A DNA stretch of 64,000 nt from Lysobacterales bacterium (GCA_016182785.1 JACPFU010000014.1:62001-126000), one strand, 5' to 3'; counted from the stretch's first letter, positions 39,067 through 47,729 are shown. The notes: a model not told the origin generated them from the sequence alone. Program-made: numbers and translations.

Positions 39067-41070
39067 ATGCTAAACAAGAAAATTTCAATCGCCGTGGGTG
39101 GTGCGTTGCTGGCGCTCGCGTCCGCGTCGGCAACCGCTGCCGTGAGCGTCGCCCTTTCGCCGACGAATCCGTCCATTTCTCCGCCCGGTGCGAACAGCGC
39201 TGTCGTCACCTTGCGGTTTACTGCTGATGGCGTCGCTGCGAACCACTCAGGCTCGTTGAATTTCAACGACGCGGAGTTCGACATCACGTCGTTGACTACC
39301 GTCGGCGCGGGCGCTCTCTGTTCGCTGTTCAACGAGGACGGTGCGGGCCAGGTCAACATCACCTACAACCAAGCGGCGGCTTCCGCTATTCCCGCGGGGA
39401 CCTACGATGTCTGTACCTTCGTGATTGACCACGTGGGTGCCGCACCGGGCAGCTTTCCGTACACGTTCACGCTGCTGAATGCTGAAGACGACACAGCCAA
39501 TCCGGTCGCCATTTCCGGCACGGACGGCAACGTCGTCGTCTCCGCTGGTCCGGCTGTGGGTCCGACGATCACGTACACGCCGGCTCCGGCGGGCACGGTG
39601 ACCTTCCCGGCGGCGAGTAGCGTGGGTGGCTCGACCACCGCACCGATCACGCTGGCGATGGCCGGTGGTTCGAATGGCGGTACGACCGTGTTGAGCGCCT
39701 GCTCGGGCTCGATCGGCAACGTCACCTTCACCGATGGCGCAGATACCTGCACCGCCGGTGGCGCGTGCGTCGATGGCGATCTGACCCTGCAGTGCGTATC
39801 GACGAACGCCACGCAGACCGGTACCGCGACGTGTACCGAAACCCGTCTGAACGAGACGGTCGCGGGTGACGGCATTACCGTCGTGACGGCGCGCACCTGG
39901 AACTTCACCTGCCCGGCAGGTAACCAGGCTCCGACGCTGACTGCGGCGCCGAACTTCGATGCGGATGCGACCTCGGATGCGACGCCGGAAGTGACGCTGC
40001 CCGTGGTGGGCATCGGCATGACGGCTTCGGGCAACGTGGCGATCACCGCCGCTGGCCAGTCCGGTACCGGTTCGGCCACGATGTCCGCTTGCGCGGGCGC
40101 CGGTGGCATCAGCGTTGCGCCGGCCTTGCTCACGTTCAGTGCCAACGGCTCGCAGAACCTGGCGTTCTCGTGCACCGCCGGCGCTGCGCCCTCCAGCGGC
40201 ACCGTCACCTGCACCGAGACGGACTTCGACAGCGCGGGTGTCACCCGTCTGTGGGACGTCCTCTGCCCGGCGGGTACGCCGGAATCGGCACCGGGCGTCA
40301 CCTACGCTCCGGCCGCTGCTTCCACGCTGACCTTCGCCCAGGGCGCCTCGATCGGTGCGGTCACCACCCAGAACGTCACCGTTGACATCAATGGCGGCGT
40401 GGACGGTGGCGATGCCACTCCGGAGTCGATGTCGGTGACCTGCAGCACTGCCAGCGCCGGCTACACCGTCACTGGCGGCGGCCCGTACAGCGCCAATTCG
40501 GCGGCCGCTGCCGGCGTCGATGGCACCGTCACGGTCTCCTGCGCGGCTGCCGCTGCGCAGCAGCTCGGCACGCTGACCTGCACGGAAACCCCGAGCATCG
40601 ATGCGGTTCCGCAGGCCCCGACCCCCCGTACTTGGAATCTGGACTGCCCGGCGGCTGCGGTCAACATCACCGCGAACCCGGCCGAAGGCGCCATCACGCT
40701 GGTTGGCCCGCCGAACACGAACGTCAACGGCACCATCAACCTGACCAACACCGGTTCGGCCAGCACGCTCGCCTGCACGGCGACCGGCGCCGTGACCCTC
40801 GGTGCGGTCCCGGCCAGCGTTCCGGCCGGTGGCGCAGCGGCCGTGCCGTACACCTGCCTGACCGGCGCAGCCGGCGTGGCCGGAACCGGCACCATCCAGT
40901 GCACCACGCAGGATGCGGCTCCGGACGACGTGCTCGACTACACCGTCAGCTGCATGGGTCTGTCCAGCGTGCCGGTGCCGGCGATCAGCAACTTCGGCAA
41001 GGTGTTGCTGGCGTCGCTGGTGATCGGTCTCGGCCTGCTCGGTCTCGGCGCCCGTCGCCAGATGATCTGA
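39067..41070 (+). CDS. Repeat-containing surface protein with cohesin-like N-terminus and IPTL-CTERM-like anchor
   Basis: A 667-residue exported protein. A signal peptide (to about 26, ASATA-A) is followed by a cohesin-like domain (about 27-155: VSVALSPTNPSIS, CSLFNEDGAGQVNITYN, IPAGTYDVCTFVI, GTDGNVVVSAG). Four Cys-bounded repeats follow; their C-terminal ends, CTE(T)-x-n-W-x-x-CPA, start at C256, C382, C505 and C612 (last one divergent). The tail PAISNFGK (638-645), a membrane helix (646-660) and Arg-Arg (663-664) match the layout of the IPTL-CTERM sorting signal, with Ala-Ile for Thr-Leu and Phe for Trp. Such tails are processed by exosortase H, encoded at 49494. A terminator follows. Confidence 0.82.
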   Translation: MLNKKISIAVGGALLALASASATAAVSVALSPTNPSISPPGANSAVVTLRFTADGVAANHSGSLNFNDAEFDITSLTTVGAGALCSLFNEDGAGQVNITYNQAAASAIPAGTYDVCTFVIDHVGAAPGSFPYTFTLLNAEDDTANPVAISGTDGNVVVSAGPAVGPTITYTPAPAGTVTFPAASSVGGSTTAPITLAMAGGSNGGTTVLSACSGSIGNVTFTDGADTCTAGGACVDGDLTLQCVSTNATQTGTATCTETRLNETVAGDGITVVTARTWNFTCPAGNQAPTLTAAPNFDADATSDATPEVTLPVVGIGMTASGNVAITAAGQSGTGSATMSACAGAGGISVAPALLTFSANGSQNLAFSCTAGAAPSSGTVTCTETDFDSAGVTRLWDVLCPAGTPESAPGVTYAPAAASTLTFAQGASIGAVTTQNVTVDINGGVDGGDATPESMSVTCSTASAGYTVTGGGPYSANSAAAAGVDGTVTVSCAAAAAQQLGTLTCTETPSIDAVPQAPTPRTWNLDCPAAAVNITANPAEGAITLVGPPNTNVNGTINLTNTGSASTLACTATGAVTLGAVPASVPAGGAAAVPYTCLTGAAGVAGTGTIQCTTQDAAPDDVLDYTVSCMGLSSVPVPAISNFGKVLLASLVIGLGLLGLGARRQMI

Positions 41071-41098
41071 TCAGCTGAATCGTTGAAGTAGAAAGCCA

Positions 41099-41128
41099 GG
41101 GCCGCTCCGCAAGGGGCGGCCCTTTTCT
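41099..41128 (+). terminator. Rho-independent terminator of the secreted-protein cassette
   Basis: GGGCCGCTCC-GCAA-GGGGCGGCCC stem of 10 pairs (one G-T) followed by TTTTCT, 28 bases after the stop of the 667-residue protein. Confidence 0.9.
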
Positions 41129-41193
41129 GTGGGCGGTCGGAATACGCGCCCAGTCGGGTCGGCAGCCGTGCTCCCAATTCCCCGGATGCTCCC

Positions 41194-41270
41194 TGTGGGA
41201 GCGCCACTTGTGGCGCGACGCGCGACTCATCTGCACATCGCGTCGGGCCACCAGCGGCCCTGCCACAAAA
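41194..41270. repeat. Inverted pair of REP-like repeats
   Basis: A forward copy TGTGGGAGCGCCACTTGTGG (from 41194) and an inverted relative (GGCCACCAGCGGCCCTGCCA, ending near 41270) face each other between the cassette terminator and the pirin gene. Same family as 37223-37245. No gene is visible from 41129 to 41306. Confidence 0.55.
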
Positions 41271-41306
41271 ATGGGCTCGCTCGAATCCAGCGTCGAGGCG
41301 TGGAAC

Positions 41307-42146
41307 CTAGAAGCGCCCGGCGCGGAAATCGTCGAAGGCCTGGCGCACTTCGTCGGCGCTGTTCATCACGAACGGGCCGTAGGCGGCGATGGGTTCTCCG
41401 ATCGGCTGGCCGCTGAGCACCAGCACGCGTGCCTCGGTCACGGACAGCAGCTCGACATCCGATCCCGGGCCGAGCAGTACCAGTTCGCGGGCCTGCAGCG
41501 GTGCCTCGGCCGAGCCTACGCGCACCGCGCCGAGCACACCCTGCAGCAACACCGTGTGCCCGACCGGCGCAGTCCAGCGGAAGCGCTGGTGTGCCGGAAG
41601 CTGCAGATCGAGCAAGTGGGCGGCGGTCGCGCGTTCGTCCACGGCGCCGCGGATGCCGGCAAAGGTCCCGGCGATGATGCGCACCCGACCACCGCCGGCG
41701 AGTATCGACTGCGGTATCTGCGCCGCATGAATGTCCTGGTATTCCGGAGTAGCCATCTTCAGCCGTGCCGGCAGGTTCAGCCAAAGCTGGTAGCCCCACA
41801 GCAGGCCATCCTGTTGACGCGGCATTTCCTCGTGCACGATGCCGCGCGCGGCCTTCATCCACTGCACGCTGCCGGGACCCAGATCACCGGTGTTGCCCTG
41901 ATTGTCGCGGTGGCGCATGCGCCCTTCGATCATGCAGGTGACGGTCTCGAAGCCTCGGTGCGGATGCATCGGGAAGCCGGAGATGTAGTCGTTCGGTGAC
42001 TCCGAGCGAAACTCGTCGAGCATCAGAAACGGATCGGCGAGCCGCGCCTGACTCGGGTCGAGCAAACGGGTCAGTTTGACGCCGGCGCCGTCCTCGGCCG
42101 GGCGGCCGGGGAAGCGGTGGGCGATCTCGCGGATGGCTGCAGGCAT
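41307..42146 (-). CDS. Pirin family protein
   Basis: A 279-residue bicupin. The N-terminal domain carries the metal-binding pattern H-P-H-R-G-F-E (MHPHRGFETVTCMIEG) and a later His-Glu pair (HRDNQGN...GIVHEE), as in YhhW-type quercetin 2,3-dioxygenases. The C-terminal domain (about 165-279) is the pirin C-terminal cupin. Cytosolic; substrate unknown. The ATG at 42146 (MPAAIREIAHRFPG) has AAGGAG nine bases upstream. Confidence 0.92.
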   Translation of the reverse strand: MPAAIREIAHRFPGRPAEDGAGVKLTRLLDPSQARLADPFLMLDEFRSESPNDYISGFPMHPHRGFETVTCMIEGRMRHRDNQGNTGDLGPGSVQWMKAARGIVHEEMPRQQDGLLWGYQLWLNLPARLKMATPEYQDIHAAQIPQSILAGGGRVRIIAGTFAGIRGAVDERATAAHLLDLQLPAHQRFRWTAPVGHTVLLQGVLGAVRVGSAEAPLQARELVLLGPGSDVELLSVTEARVLVLSGQPIGEPIAAYGPFVMNSADEVRQAFDDFRAGRF

Positions 42147-42279
42147 GGCTCGTTGCTCCTTGCCGGCACAGTGCGCCCACCGACTCGCTGCGACAAGCCG
42201 CGTGCCGGCAAGGCCGGTTTGCAGCGCTGCACGCCGCCTTGCGCATCGGTTACGCTCGGCGCGGGCGATCCGGGGCGGC

Positions 42280-42720
42280 ATGGACAAGAACCGATATCTG
42301 GGCGAGTTGGCGGAGCATCCCGATGCCCGCTTCTGGCGCGAGCCGTTCGAGTCGCTGTCGCGACCCGAGCAGGTGTTCCGTTGCGTCTGGGAACTCGAGG
42401 CCGATGTCAACGCCGGTGGATTCGAGCAGTATTTCGCCAACTCCGGCGGTGACCATGCCTGGTTTGCCGGCGAAGCGCTGCGCGAGATCGGAGCGACGCG
42501 AATGGCCGCGATCACCGCCGAGGCGGTGGTGCTGTTCGGTGCCGAGGCGCCCGAGGAAGCACGCCCCGCGCGACACGCGCAGATCGCGCATCTGGAGCGC
42601 CCGGTGCACGAGTACTGGGAGGCGCTGAGCGAGGCGTTCTGCGAATACCCGGACGACCTCACCGAGCTGCTGTACGACTACGTGGTCGCGCATCGCGAGG
42701 CCTTTCCGAGCGGGGGCTGA
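42280..42720 (+). CDS. DMP19/DUF4375 family protein
   Basis: A 146-residue cytosolic protein with the family core: LSRPEQVFRCVWELEADVNAGGFEQYFANSGGDHAWFAGEALREIGA. This GGFxQYFxNSxG pattern defines the DUF4375/DMP19 group, whose function is not established (it is often encoded near SMI1/KNR4-type proteins). The start at 42280 follows CGGGGCGGC. Divergent from pirin. It ends exactly where the convergent pseudopilin gene ends. Confidence 0.8.
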   Translation: MDKNRYLGELAEHPDARFWREPFESLSRPEQVFRCVWELEADVNAGGFEQYFANSGGDHAWFAGEALREIGATRMAAITAEAVVLFGAEAPEEARPARHAQIAHLERPVHEYWEALSEAFCEYPDDLTELLYDYVVAHREAFPSGG

Positions 42721-43260
42721 TCAGAGCGCGCAGGCGGCCGCGACTGCGGTTGCGCTCGGGCGTGCCTCACGCAGGTCGCCGCGGTTGTTCATCACCAGCG
42801 AAGTGGCGCGCGTGGGCCCGCGGCGGTCGCAGAAGGTGAAGGTGGCATTGCTGCCGGCGTTGGTGCCATTCGGCTGGAACTGGATGCGCTTGCGCCCGCC
42901 ACTGGTGAGCAGACGCACGTCCCTGGTCTCGCCGCGGAACAGCAGGCGGCGGTCGGCGTCGTCCACGGTGTCGTTGCCGTTGAGGTCGATTGCGGCAACG
43001 AAGCCGTGCTGCCACTCGAAGCTGTCCGCGCAGGTGAGCCCGTCGCGGCTCGGGCAGAGGACGGTGTCGCGCTCATACAGCGCAGCCGCGTTGCGCGATT
43101 CGAGCAGTGCGCCGAGCAGTGCGTCACGCAGAGTCTGGGTTTGCGCCGCGGCCTTGGCCGAGGAGTACGCCGGCAGCGCGATGCCGAGCAGCACGCCGGC
43201 GATGGCGACGGCGATCATCAATTCGATCAGGGTGAATCCGGTGCAGCGGTGTGGGGTCAT
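42721..43260 (-). CDS. FimT/GspH-type pseudopilin
   Basis: A 179-residue minor pilin-like protein. The prepilin leader MTPHRCTG is cut before Phe (G-FTLIELM), with Glu at position 5 of the mature protein, followed by a hydrophobic helix (IAVAIAGVLLGIALPAY). The C-terminal domain resembles GspH/FimT: NAAALYERDTVLCPSRDG, LLFRGE, IQFQPNGTNAGSNATFTFCD, then NNRGDLREA. It probably enters type IV pili or a type II secretion pseudopilus; it stands alone here. PilT and PilU in this window provide the retraction motors. Confidence 0.9.
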   Translation of the reverse strand: MTPHRCTGFTLIELMIAVAIAGVLLGIALPAYSSAKAAAQTQTLRDALLGALLESRNAAALYERDTVLCPSRDGLTCADSFEWQHGFVAAIDLNGNDTVDDADRRLLFRGETRDVRLLTSGGRKRIQFQPNGTNAGSNATFTFCDRRGPTRATSLVMNNRGDLREARPSATAVAAACAL

Positions 43261-43359
43261 GGTGGTTCCTCCGTGAACCGAAGCTTGGCGATGTGGCGGC
43301 GCGCAGGCCCCGGTGCGCGACTGAAAATCGCATGCGAAATTTCGGAATCGCGGGTCTGG

Positions 43360-44076
43360 CTACCGCAGTGGCAGCTGCTCGAGCGCGAGCCGGTCGCGTT
43401 CGACCCGCAGCAGCGAACCCTGTTCGTACCAGTCACCGAGCACGATGCGTTGCCGCCCGGCACCGAGATCGTGGATGGCCGGGCGGTGGGTGTGACCGTG
43501 GATCATGCGCGTGGCCCCGTGCAGCGCCAGCGCCGCGTCGACGGCGGCAGCGTCCACGTCCATGATCATCTCGTTCGCCTGGCTGGTGTGCCGCGCACTC
43601 TCGGCGCGCGCGGCGGCGGCGAAGGCGCGGCGTGCGGGCAGCGGTTGCGTCAGGAATTGCCGCTGCCAGGCGGGGTCGCGCAGTTGCGCGCGCACGCGCT
43701 GGTAGGCGAGGTCACCGCTGCACAGGGTGTCGCCGTGCAGCAGCAGCGTGCGCACGCCATACAGATCGACGACTTCGGTTTCCGCCAGCAGGCGCAGGCC
43801 GGCACGCGCCGCGAACGCCTCGCCGACCAGGAAGTCGCGGTTGCCATGGACGAAGCCGAGCTCAACCCCATGCTCGGACACGCCACGCAGCGCCGTGGCG
43901 ACCGCGCTGATCAGTTCGGCATCGTCGTCGTCGCCGATGTAGGCCTCGAACAGGTCGCCGAGCAGGTACAGCGCCTCGGCGCGCGTCGCTTCGCGTTGCA
44001 GCCAGTCGAGGAACAGGCGCGTGATCTGCGGACGGCTCGGGTCCAGGTGCAGGTCGGAGACGAACAGCGTCGCCAT
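43360..44076 (-). CDS. lpxH: UDP-2,3-diacylglucosamine diphosphatase
   Basis: Lipid A enzyme that releases lipid X from UDP-2,3-diacylglucosamine at the inner membrane. The 238-residue calcineurin-like hydrolase has all metal motifs: FVSDLHLD (D-x-H), LLGDLFEAYIGDDD, GNRDFL, LLHGDTLC and HGHTHRPA. The ATG at 44076 gives the E. coli-like length. It starts eight bases after the stop of the beta-helix protein gene upstream. Confidence 0.95.
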   Translation of the reverse strand: MATLFVSDLHLDPSRPQITRLFLDWLQREATRAEALYLLGDLFEAYIGDDDDAELISAVATALRGVSEHGVELGFVHGNRDFLVGEAFAARAGLRLLAETEVVDLYGVRTLLLHGDTLCSGDLAYQRVRAQLRDPAWQRQFLTQPLPARRAFAAAARAESARHTSQANEMIMDVDAAAVDAALALHGATRMIHGHTHRPAIHDLGAGRQRIVLGDWYEQGSLLRVERDRLALEQLPLR

Positions 44077-44083
44077 CGCCGGC

Positions 44084-45841
44084 CTACTCGAATCCGTCGA
44101 GGAAAATCGGGTCGGGCAACACCCAGACGACTTCGACCGCGCCCTTGTCGCAGATCGCGCTGGCGTTGCCATCGCCATCCTGCGGACGCGCGATGCCACG
44201 CTGGTCGCGGCTCAGGCAGTCGGCGACGTAGCCGCTGTCGATCAGCGGCGAGGTCGCACCCGGCAGATGGGTCTGGGTGCTGCCGCCGTTGTCGGCGAGC
44301 GCGCCGAGCAGGGCCGGCGTGCCGAGCACGTTGCTCGCATCCGCCAACGGGCAGGTGGTCTGGCCGCTGCTGACTTCAAGGTGGTTGCCGAGAAACGAGG
44401 TGTTGCCGCTGCCGGCCACCGCCGGGCTCACCGCGCAGTCCTCGGCGACGCCGCCGCCGCTGCCGAGGAGATTGGCGCCGAACGCGGTGTTGCGCACCAT
44501 TGCGCTCAGGCCCTCCGCACGCAGCCCGCCGCCGCTCGCGCCGCCATTGCCGTTGGCATCCGCGCGGTTGCCGAACAGGGTGACGTTGAGCAGCGTCAGC
44601 TTGCCGTTGGAAGTGGTCGACAACAGGCCGCCGCCGGAGTGGCGGGCCTGGTTGCCGGAGAAGGTGCTGTTGTAGACGTAGAGGTCGGTGTGCGAGCGGA
44701 TGCCGCCGCCACCGCCGACGAAGTCGGAGTTCGCGCTGTTGTTCGCGAAGGTGCTGTTGAACACGTCGCTGCGCGTGATCACCGAGCCGTTCAGGGCGAG
44801 TCCGCCGCCATCGCTGCTCGACGTGTTGCCGCTGAAGGTGCTGTTCGCGATCACGGTTGGCCCGGACGAATGCACGCCGCCGCCGGTGTTGGTGGTCGAT
44901 GCGTTGTTGCGGATCACGACGCCGTTGAGGGCGAGATGCTCGGCGACACTGGTGGCGCCGTTGGCATTGATCGCACCGCCCGGCCCGACCGAGGAGGCAT
45001 CGGCGATGGTCAGGTCGGCGAAGTTCGCGGTGATGCCGCGGTTGCTGACGTTGCCGGGTTCGACGTCGAACACGCGCTCGCGGTTGCCGCCGGGCTGGAT
45101 GCCGCGCACGATGGTCGCGGCCGCTCCGGCGCCGTAGATGCCGATGCCCTGCACGATGTCGAGGTCGCCGGTCGCGTTGGCGTTCTCGCCGCTCGCCGCG
45201 GACAAGGTCAGCGTGTACTGGCCGGCGGGGATCAGCACCGCGCCCGGAACGGCATTGCTGGCACTGATGGCTTCGCGCAGCGAACAATCGACCGCGCTGC
45301 AGCTGCCGTCGGCGCTGTCGTCGGTCTTGGTGACCGTGTATTGCGGCGACGCGATCGCGCTGAAGCCGAGCGTGGCCGGGTTCGGGTTCGGCGACGGGCG
45401 CGCGACCAGGATCGAGTAGTCGTGGCCCGGGTCCAGGCGCGCTCCGGCGAGTGATGCGGCGAAGCTGCTGCCGCCGTCGTCGTTGCAGGCACCGACCACC
45501 GGGGTGAAGCCGCTGCCGGTGTTGCCGGTGAACACCGCGACGACGCTGTCGTAGCCGGCTGCGGACAGGTTGATGTAGGTCGGCCCGCTCGCGGCGCTCA
45601 GATCGAGCTGGTACCACACGGTGTTGCCGCGCTGGGTGCCATCGCCGTTCTTGCACACCAGCAGCGGGTCGGTCCCTTCGACCGTGGCGTCGCCGATGCT
45701 GCCTTGCGAATCCACGAAGCCGCTACCGAGGGTTGCCGGGTTGATCGCGGTGCGACCGGACCAGTTGTCGTTGATCGGGCCGCCGGCGAGGGCGGGCAGT
45801 GCGGCGAACAGCAAGGGCAGCAGGGGCAGACGCGTCGACAT
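44084..45841 (-). CDS. Exported CSLREA / parallel beta-helix protein ending in IFLDGFE
   Basis: A 585-residue secreted protein with signal peptide (MSTRLPLLPLLFAALPALA). Residues 20-160 are a jelly-roll-like domain. A CSLREA motif stands near 170-200 (TVTKTDDSADGSCS, then CSLREAISASNA). After it come many right-handed beta-helix turns with N-S-T-F-S/A-N/G-N and GGGL/GGGI repeats, as in Pmp-like and choice-of-anchor Q proteins, then SPLIDSG and DQRGIARPQDGDGNASAICDKGAVE. The last residues, DPIFLDGFE, resemble a tail seen on many Lysobacterales exported proteins. A GGAG stands nine bases before the ATG at 45841. Confidence 0.87.
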   Translation of the reverse strand: MSTRLPLLPLLFAALPALAGGPINDNWSGRTAINPATLGSGFVDSQGSIGDATVEGTDPLLVCKNGDGTQRGNTVWYQLDLSAASGPTYINLSAAGYDSVVAVFTGNTGSGFTPVVGACNDDGGSSFAASLAGARLDPGHDYSILVARPSPNPNPATLGFSAIASPQYTVTKTDDSADGSCSAVDCSLREAISASNAVPGAVLIPAGQYTLTLSAASGENANATGDLDIVQGIGIYGAGAAATIVRGIQPGGNRERVFDVEPGNVSNRGITANFADLTIADASSVGPGGAINANGATSVAEHLALNGVVIRNNASTTNTGGGVHSSGPTVIANSTFSGNTSSSDGGGLALNGSVITRSDVFNSTFANNSANSDFVGGGGGIRSHTDLYVYNSTFSGNQARHSGGGLLSTTSNGKLTLLNVTLFGNRADANGNGGASGGGLRAEGLSAMVRNTAFGANLLGSGGGVAEDCAVSPAVAGSGNTSFLGNHLEVSSGQTTCPLADASNVLGTPALLGALADNGGSTQTHLPGATSPLIDSGYVADCLSRDQRGIARPQDGDGNASAICDKGAVEVVWVLPDPIFLDGFE

Positions 45842-45916
45842 GGGCAAGGACTCCGGCGCGGCACGACAGGGCATCGGCCGCGCCGTCCGGCGCAGCCGGA
45901 GGAAGAAACCTCGGAA

Positions 45917-46531
45917 TTACTGCACGACTTCGGCGCTGTTGATCACGACCGCCGACGTCGGCACGTCGCTGGGCAGCGGGCCTTTGGGCCCGGTGGTCAC
46001 GCCCTTGATCGCATCGACCACTTCCATGCCCGAGATCACCTTGCCAAATACCGCGTAGCCCCAGGTGTAGCCGCTGTCCTTGCTGACGTGATCCAGGTTC
46101 TTGTTGTCGGCAACGTTGATGAAGAACTGCGCGGTCGCCGAGTTCGGGTCCATCGTGCGTGCCATTGCGACGCTGCCGCGCAGGTTGCTGAGGCCGTTGT
46201 TGGCCTCGTTCGCGATCGGGGCACGCGTCGGCTTCTGCACCAGTTCGGGGGTGAAGCCGCCGCCCTGGATCATGAAGCCGTCGATGACGCGGTGGAACAC
46301 GGTGCCGTCGTAGTGCTTGTCCTTGACGTACTGCAGGAAGTTTTCGACCGTCTGCGGCGCCTTGGCCGCATTCAGTTCGATCACGATCGGGCCCATGTTG
46401 GTGTTCAGTCGTACCTTGCTCGCGGCGGGGGCTGCGGGCTTCTCGGCCGCGGCCGGCGCCGCGGTGTTCTGTGCGATGGCGGCGAGCGCGCCGGTGCCGA
46501 GGGCCAGGGTCAGCAGGATCTTGCGCAACAT
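45917..46531 (-). CDS. Periplasmic cyclophilin-type peptidyl-prolyl isomerase
   Basis: Speeds proline isomerisation during folding of exported proteins. The 204-residue protein has a signal peptide ([16 protein letters not shown]), an Ala/Pro linker and the cyclophilin domain (about 38-204) with the active-site motif [21 protein letters not shown] and [13 protein letters not shown]. It corresponds to PpiA-like periplasmic cyclophilins. It lies 31 bases after the 388-residue gene upstream and may be cotranscribed. Confidence 0.93.
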   Translation of the reverse strand: MLRKILLTLALGTGALAAIAQNTAAPAAAEKPAAPAASKVRLNTNMGPIVIELNAAKAPQTVENFLQYVKDKHYDGTVFHRVIDGFMIQGGGFTPELVQKPTRAPIANEANNGLSNLRGSVAMARTMDPNSATAQFFINVADNKNLDHVSKDSGYTWGYAVFGKVISGMEVVDAIKGVTTGPKGPLPSDVPTSAVVINSAEVVQ

Positions 46532-46562
46532 CGAAATCTCCTTGGGAACGATGGGGTGTGGA

Positions 46563-47729
46563 TCAGGCCGCGCGATTGCGCAGCCGCTCGATCAGGGTGC
46601 GGCGATCGCTGATCGGCGTGCCGCCGTCCTGGATCGCGAAGCCGATCGCGGCGTAGGCGTTGACGAAGTCGATCACCTCGCCGACCGTGGCGCCGGAGCC
46701 GTCGGCGATTTCCTGCAGCGTGGACGGCCCCTTCATCATCGCCGTGCCGATGCGGAAGTGCTTCGGGAACTCGCGCTCGATCTGCGGCCACTTGACCAGC
46801 TTGAACTTGCCGTTGAGGTCGAACCCGGGCAGCAGCGTGGTGCCGTTCGAGGTGCCGATCACATACAGCCAGAGCAGTCGCGACAACGGCAGGCCGGCGT
46901 TCATCGCGCGCAGCTTCTCGATCTCGGCGGCGGGCACGGCCTGCCATTCGACCGGCTTGATCTGCCCGAGGCAGTACGGCAGCAGCGGCTTCAGCGTGAG
47001 TCCGCCGTAGTAGCGGTCGGCTGCGGCGTCGACGATCAGCGGCGGCTGGCCGGCGCGCTCCAGGCGGCGCGCATCGGCGAGATTCTCGGGCAGGAAGTAG
47101 TCGGCCAGGGTCCATTCGCGCGGGACCGCGGGCGCCACCGGCGCTGGTGCCGGTGCCGGCGCGGGCGCCGCCGGTGCCGCGGCAGCGATTGCCGGCTGCT
47201 GACCGGTGACGCGGCGCGGCAACAGGTTCGGCGCCGCCATCGGGTTGGTCGCGGGGGCGGCGGTGCTCGCGGCAGGCGCGGGTGCCGCATCGGTCACCGT
47301 GCGCTGCTGGCCGGTGATGCGCTTGAACACCGCGGCCACGGCAGCCGCCGGGGTCGTGGCCGGGGCTTCGTCGGCGACCGCTGCGAGCGGCTCGCTGGTG
47401 CCGGCTGTCTCTGGCGTTGCGCCGGCTGCGCGCAGCAGCGCGTTCTTGAGACCGCCGACGCCGACCGGCCGGTGCAGCACGTTGTCCTGTTCGTGGCCGT
47501 TGGATGCGGTGAGGCAGATGACGTTGCGGCCGTTCGACTGCGCCTTGAGCCAGTCCATGTGGCCATACAGCGAGTCGGCGTCGATGATCAGCACGTCGGC
47601 GCCTGCGGAATCGCCGGTCCACTCCCAGTGGGCACCGGCATCGCCGCGCAGCGAACCCATCATCGCCTTGATCTGCTCGAGTTCCGGTGCGGCCACACTC
47701 ATCGCCGCGATACGCATCGTCTTCGCCAT
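46563..47729 (-). CDS. Two-domain protein of unknown function, receiver-like N-terminus
   Basis: Not recognised. The 388-residue soluble protein has an N-terminal alpha/beta domain (about 1-105) that looks like a degenerate response-regulator receiver: VLIIDAD where the phospho-Asp strand would be, NVICLTASN at strand 4, and [12 protein letters not shown] where a receiver has its Lys-Pro. A long Ala/Pro linker (about 105-215) follows. The C-terminal domain (about 215-388) has [39 protein letters not shown], which looks like a winged-helix segment. It lies between aroB and the cyclophilin gene on the same strand. Confidence 0.7.
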   Translation of the reverse strand: MAKTMRIAAMSVAAPELEQIKAMMGSLRGDAGAHWEWTGDSAGADVLIIDADSLYGHMDWLKAQSNGRNVICLTASNGHEQDNVLHRPVGVGGLKNALLRAAGATPETAGTSEPLAAVADEAPATTPAAAVAAVFKRITGQQRTVTDAAPAPAASTAAPATNPMAAPNLLPRRVTGQQPAIAAAAPAAPAPAPAPAPVAPAVPREWTLADYFLPENLADARRLERAGQPPLIVDAAADRYYGGLTLKPLLPYCLGQIKPVEWQAVPAAEIEKLRAMNAGLPLSRLLWLYVIGTSNGTTLLPGFDLNGKFKLVKWPQIEREFPKHFRIGTAMMKGPSTLQEIADGSGATVGEVIDFVNAYAAIGFAIQDGGTPISDRRTLIERLRNRAA

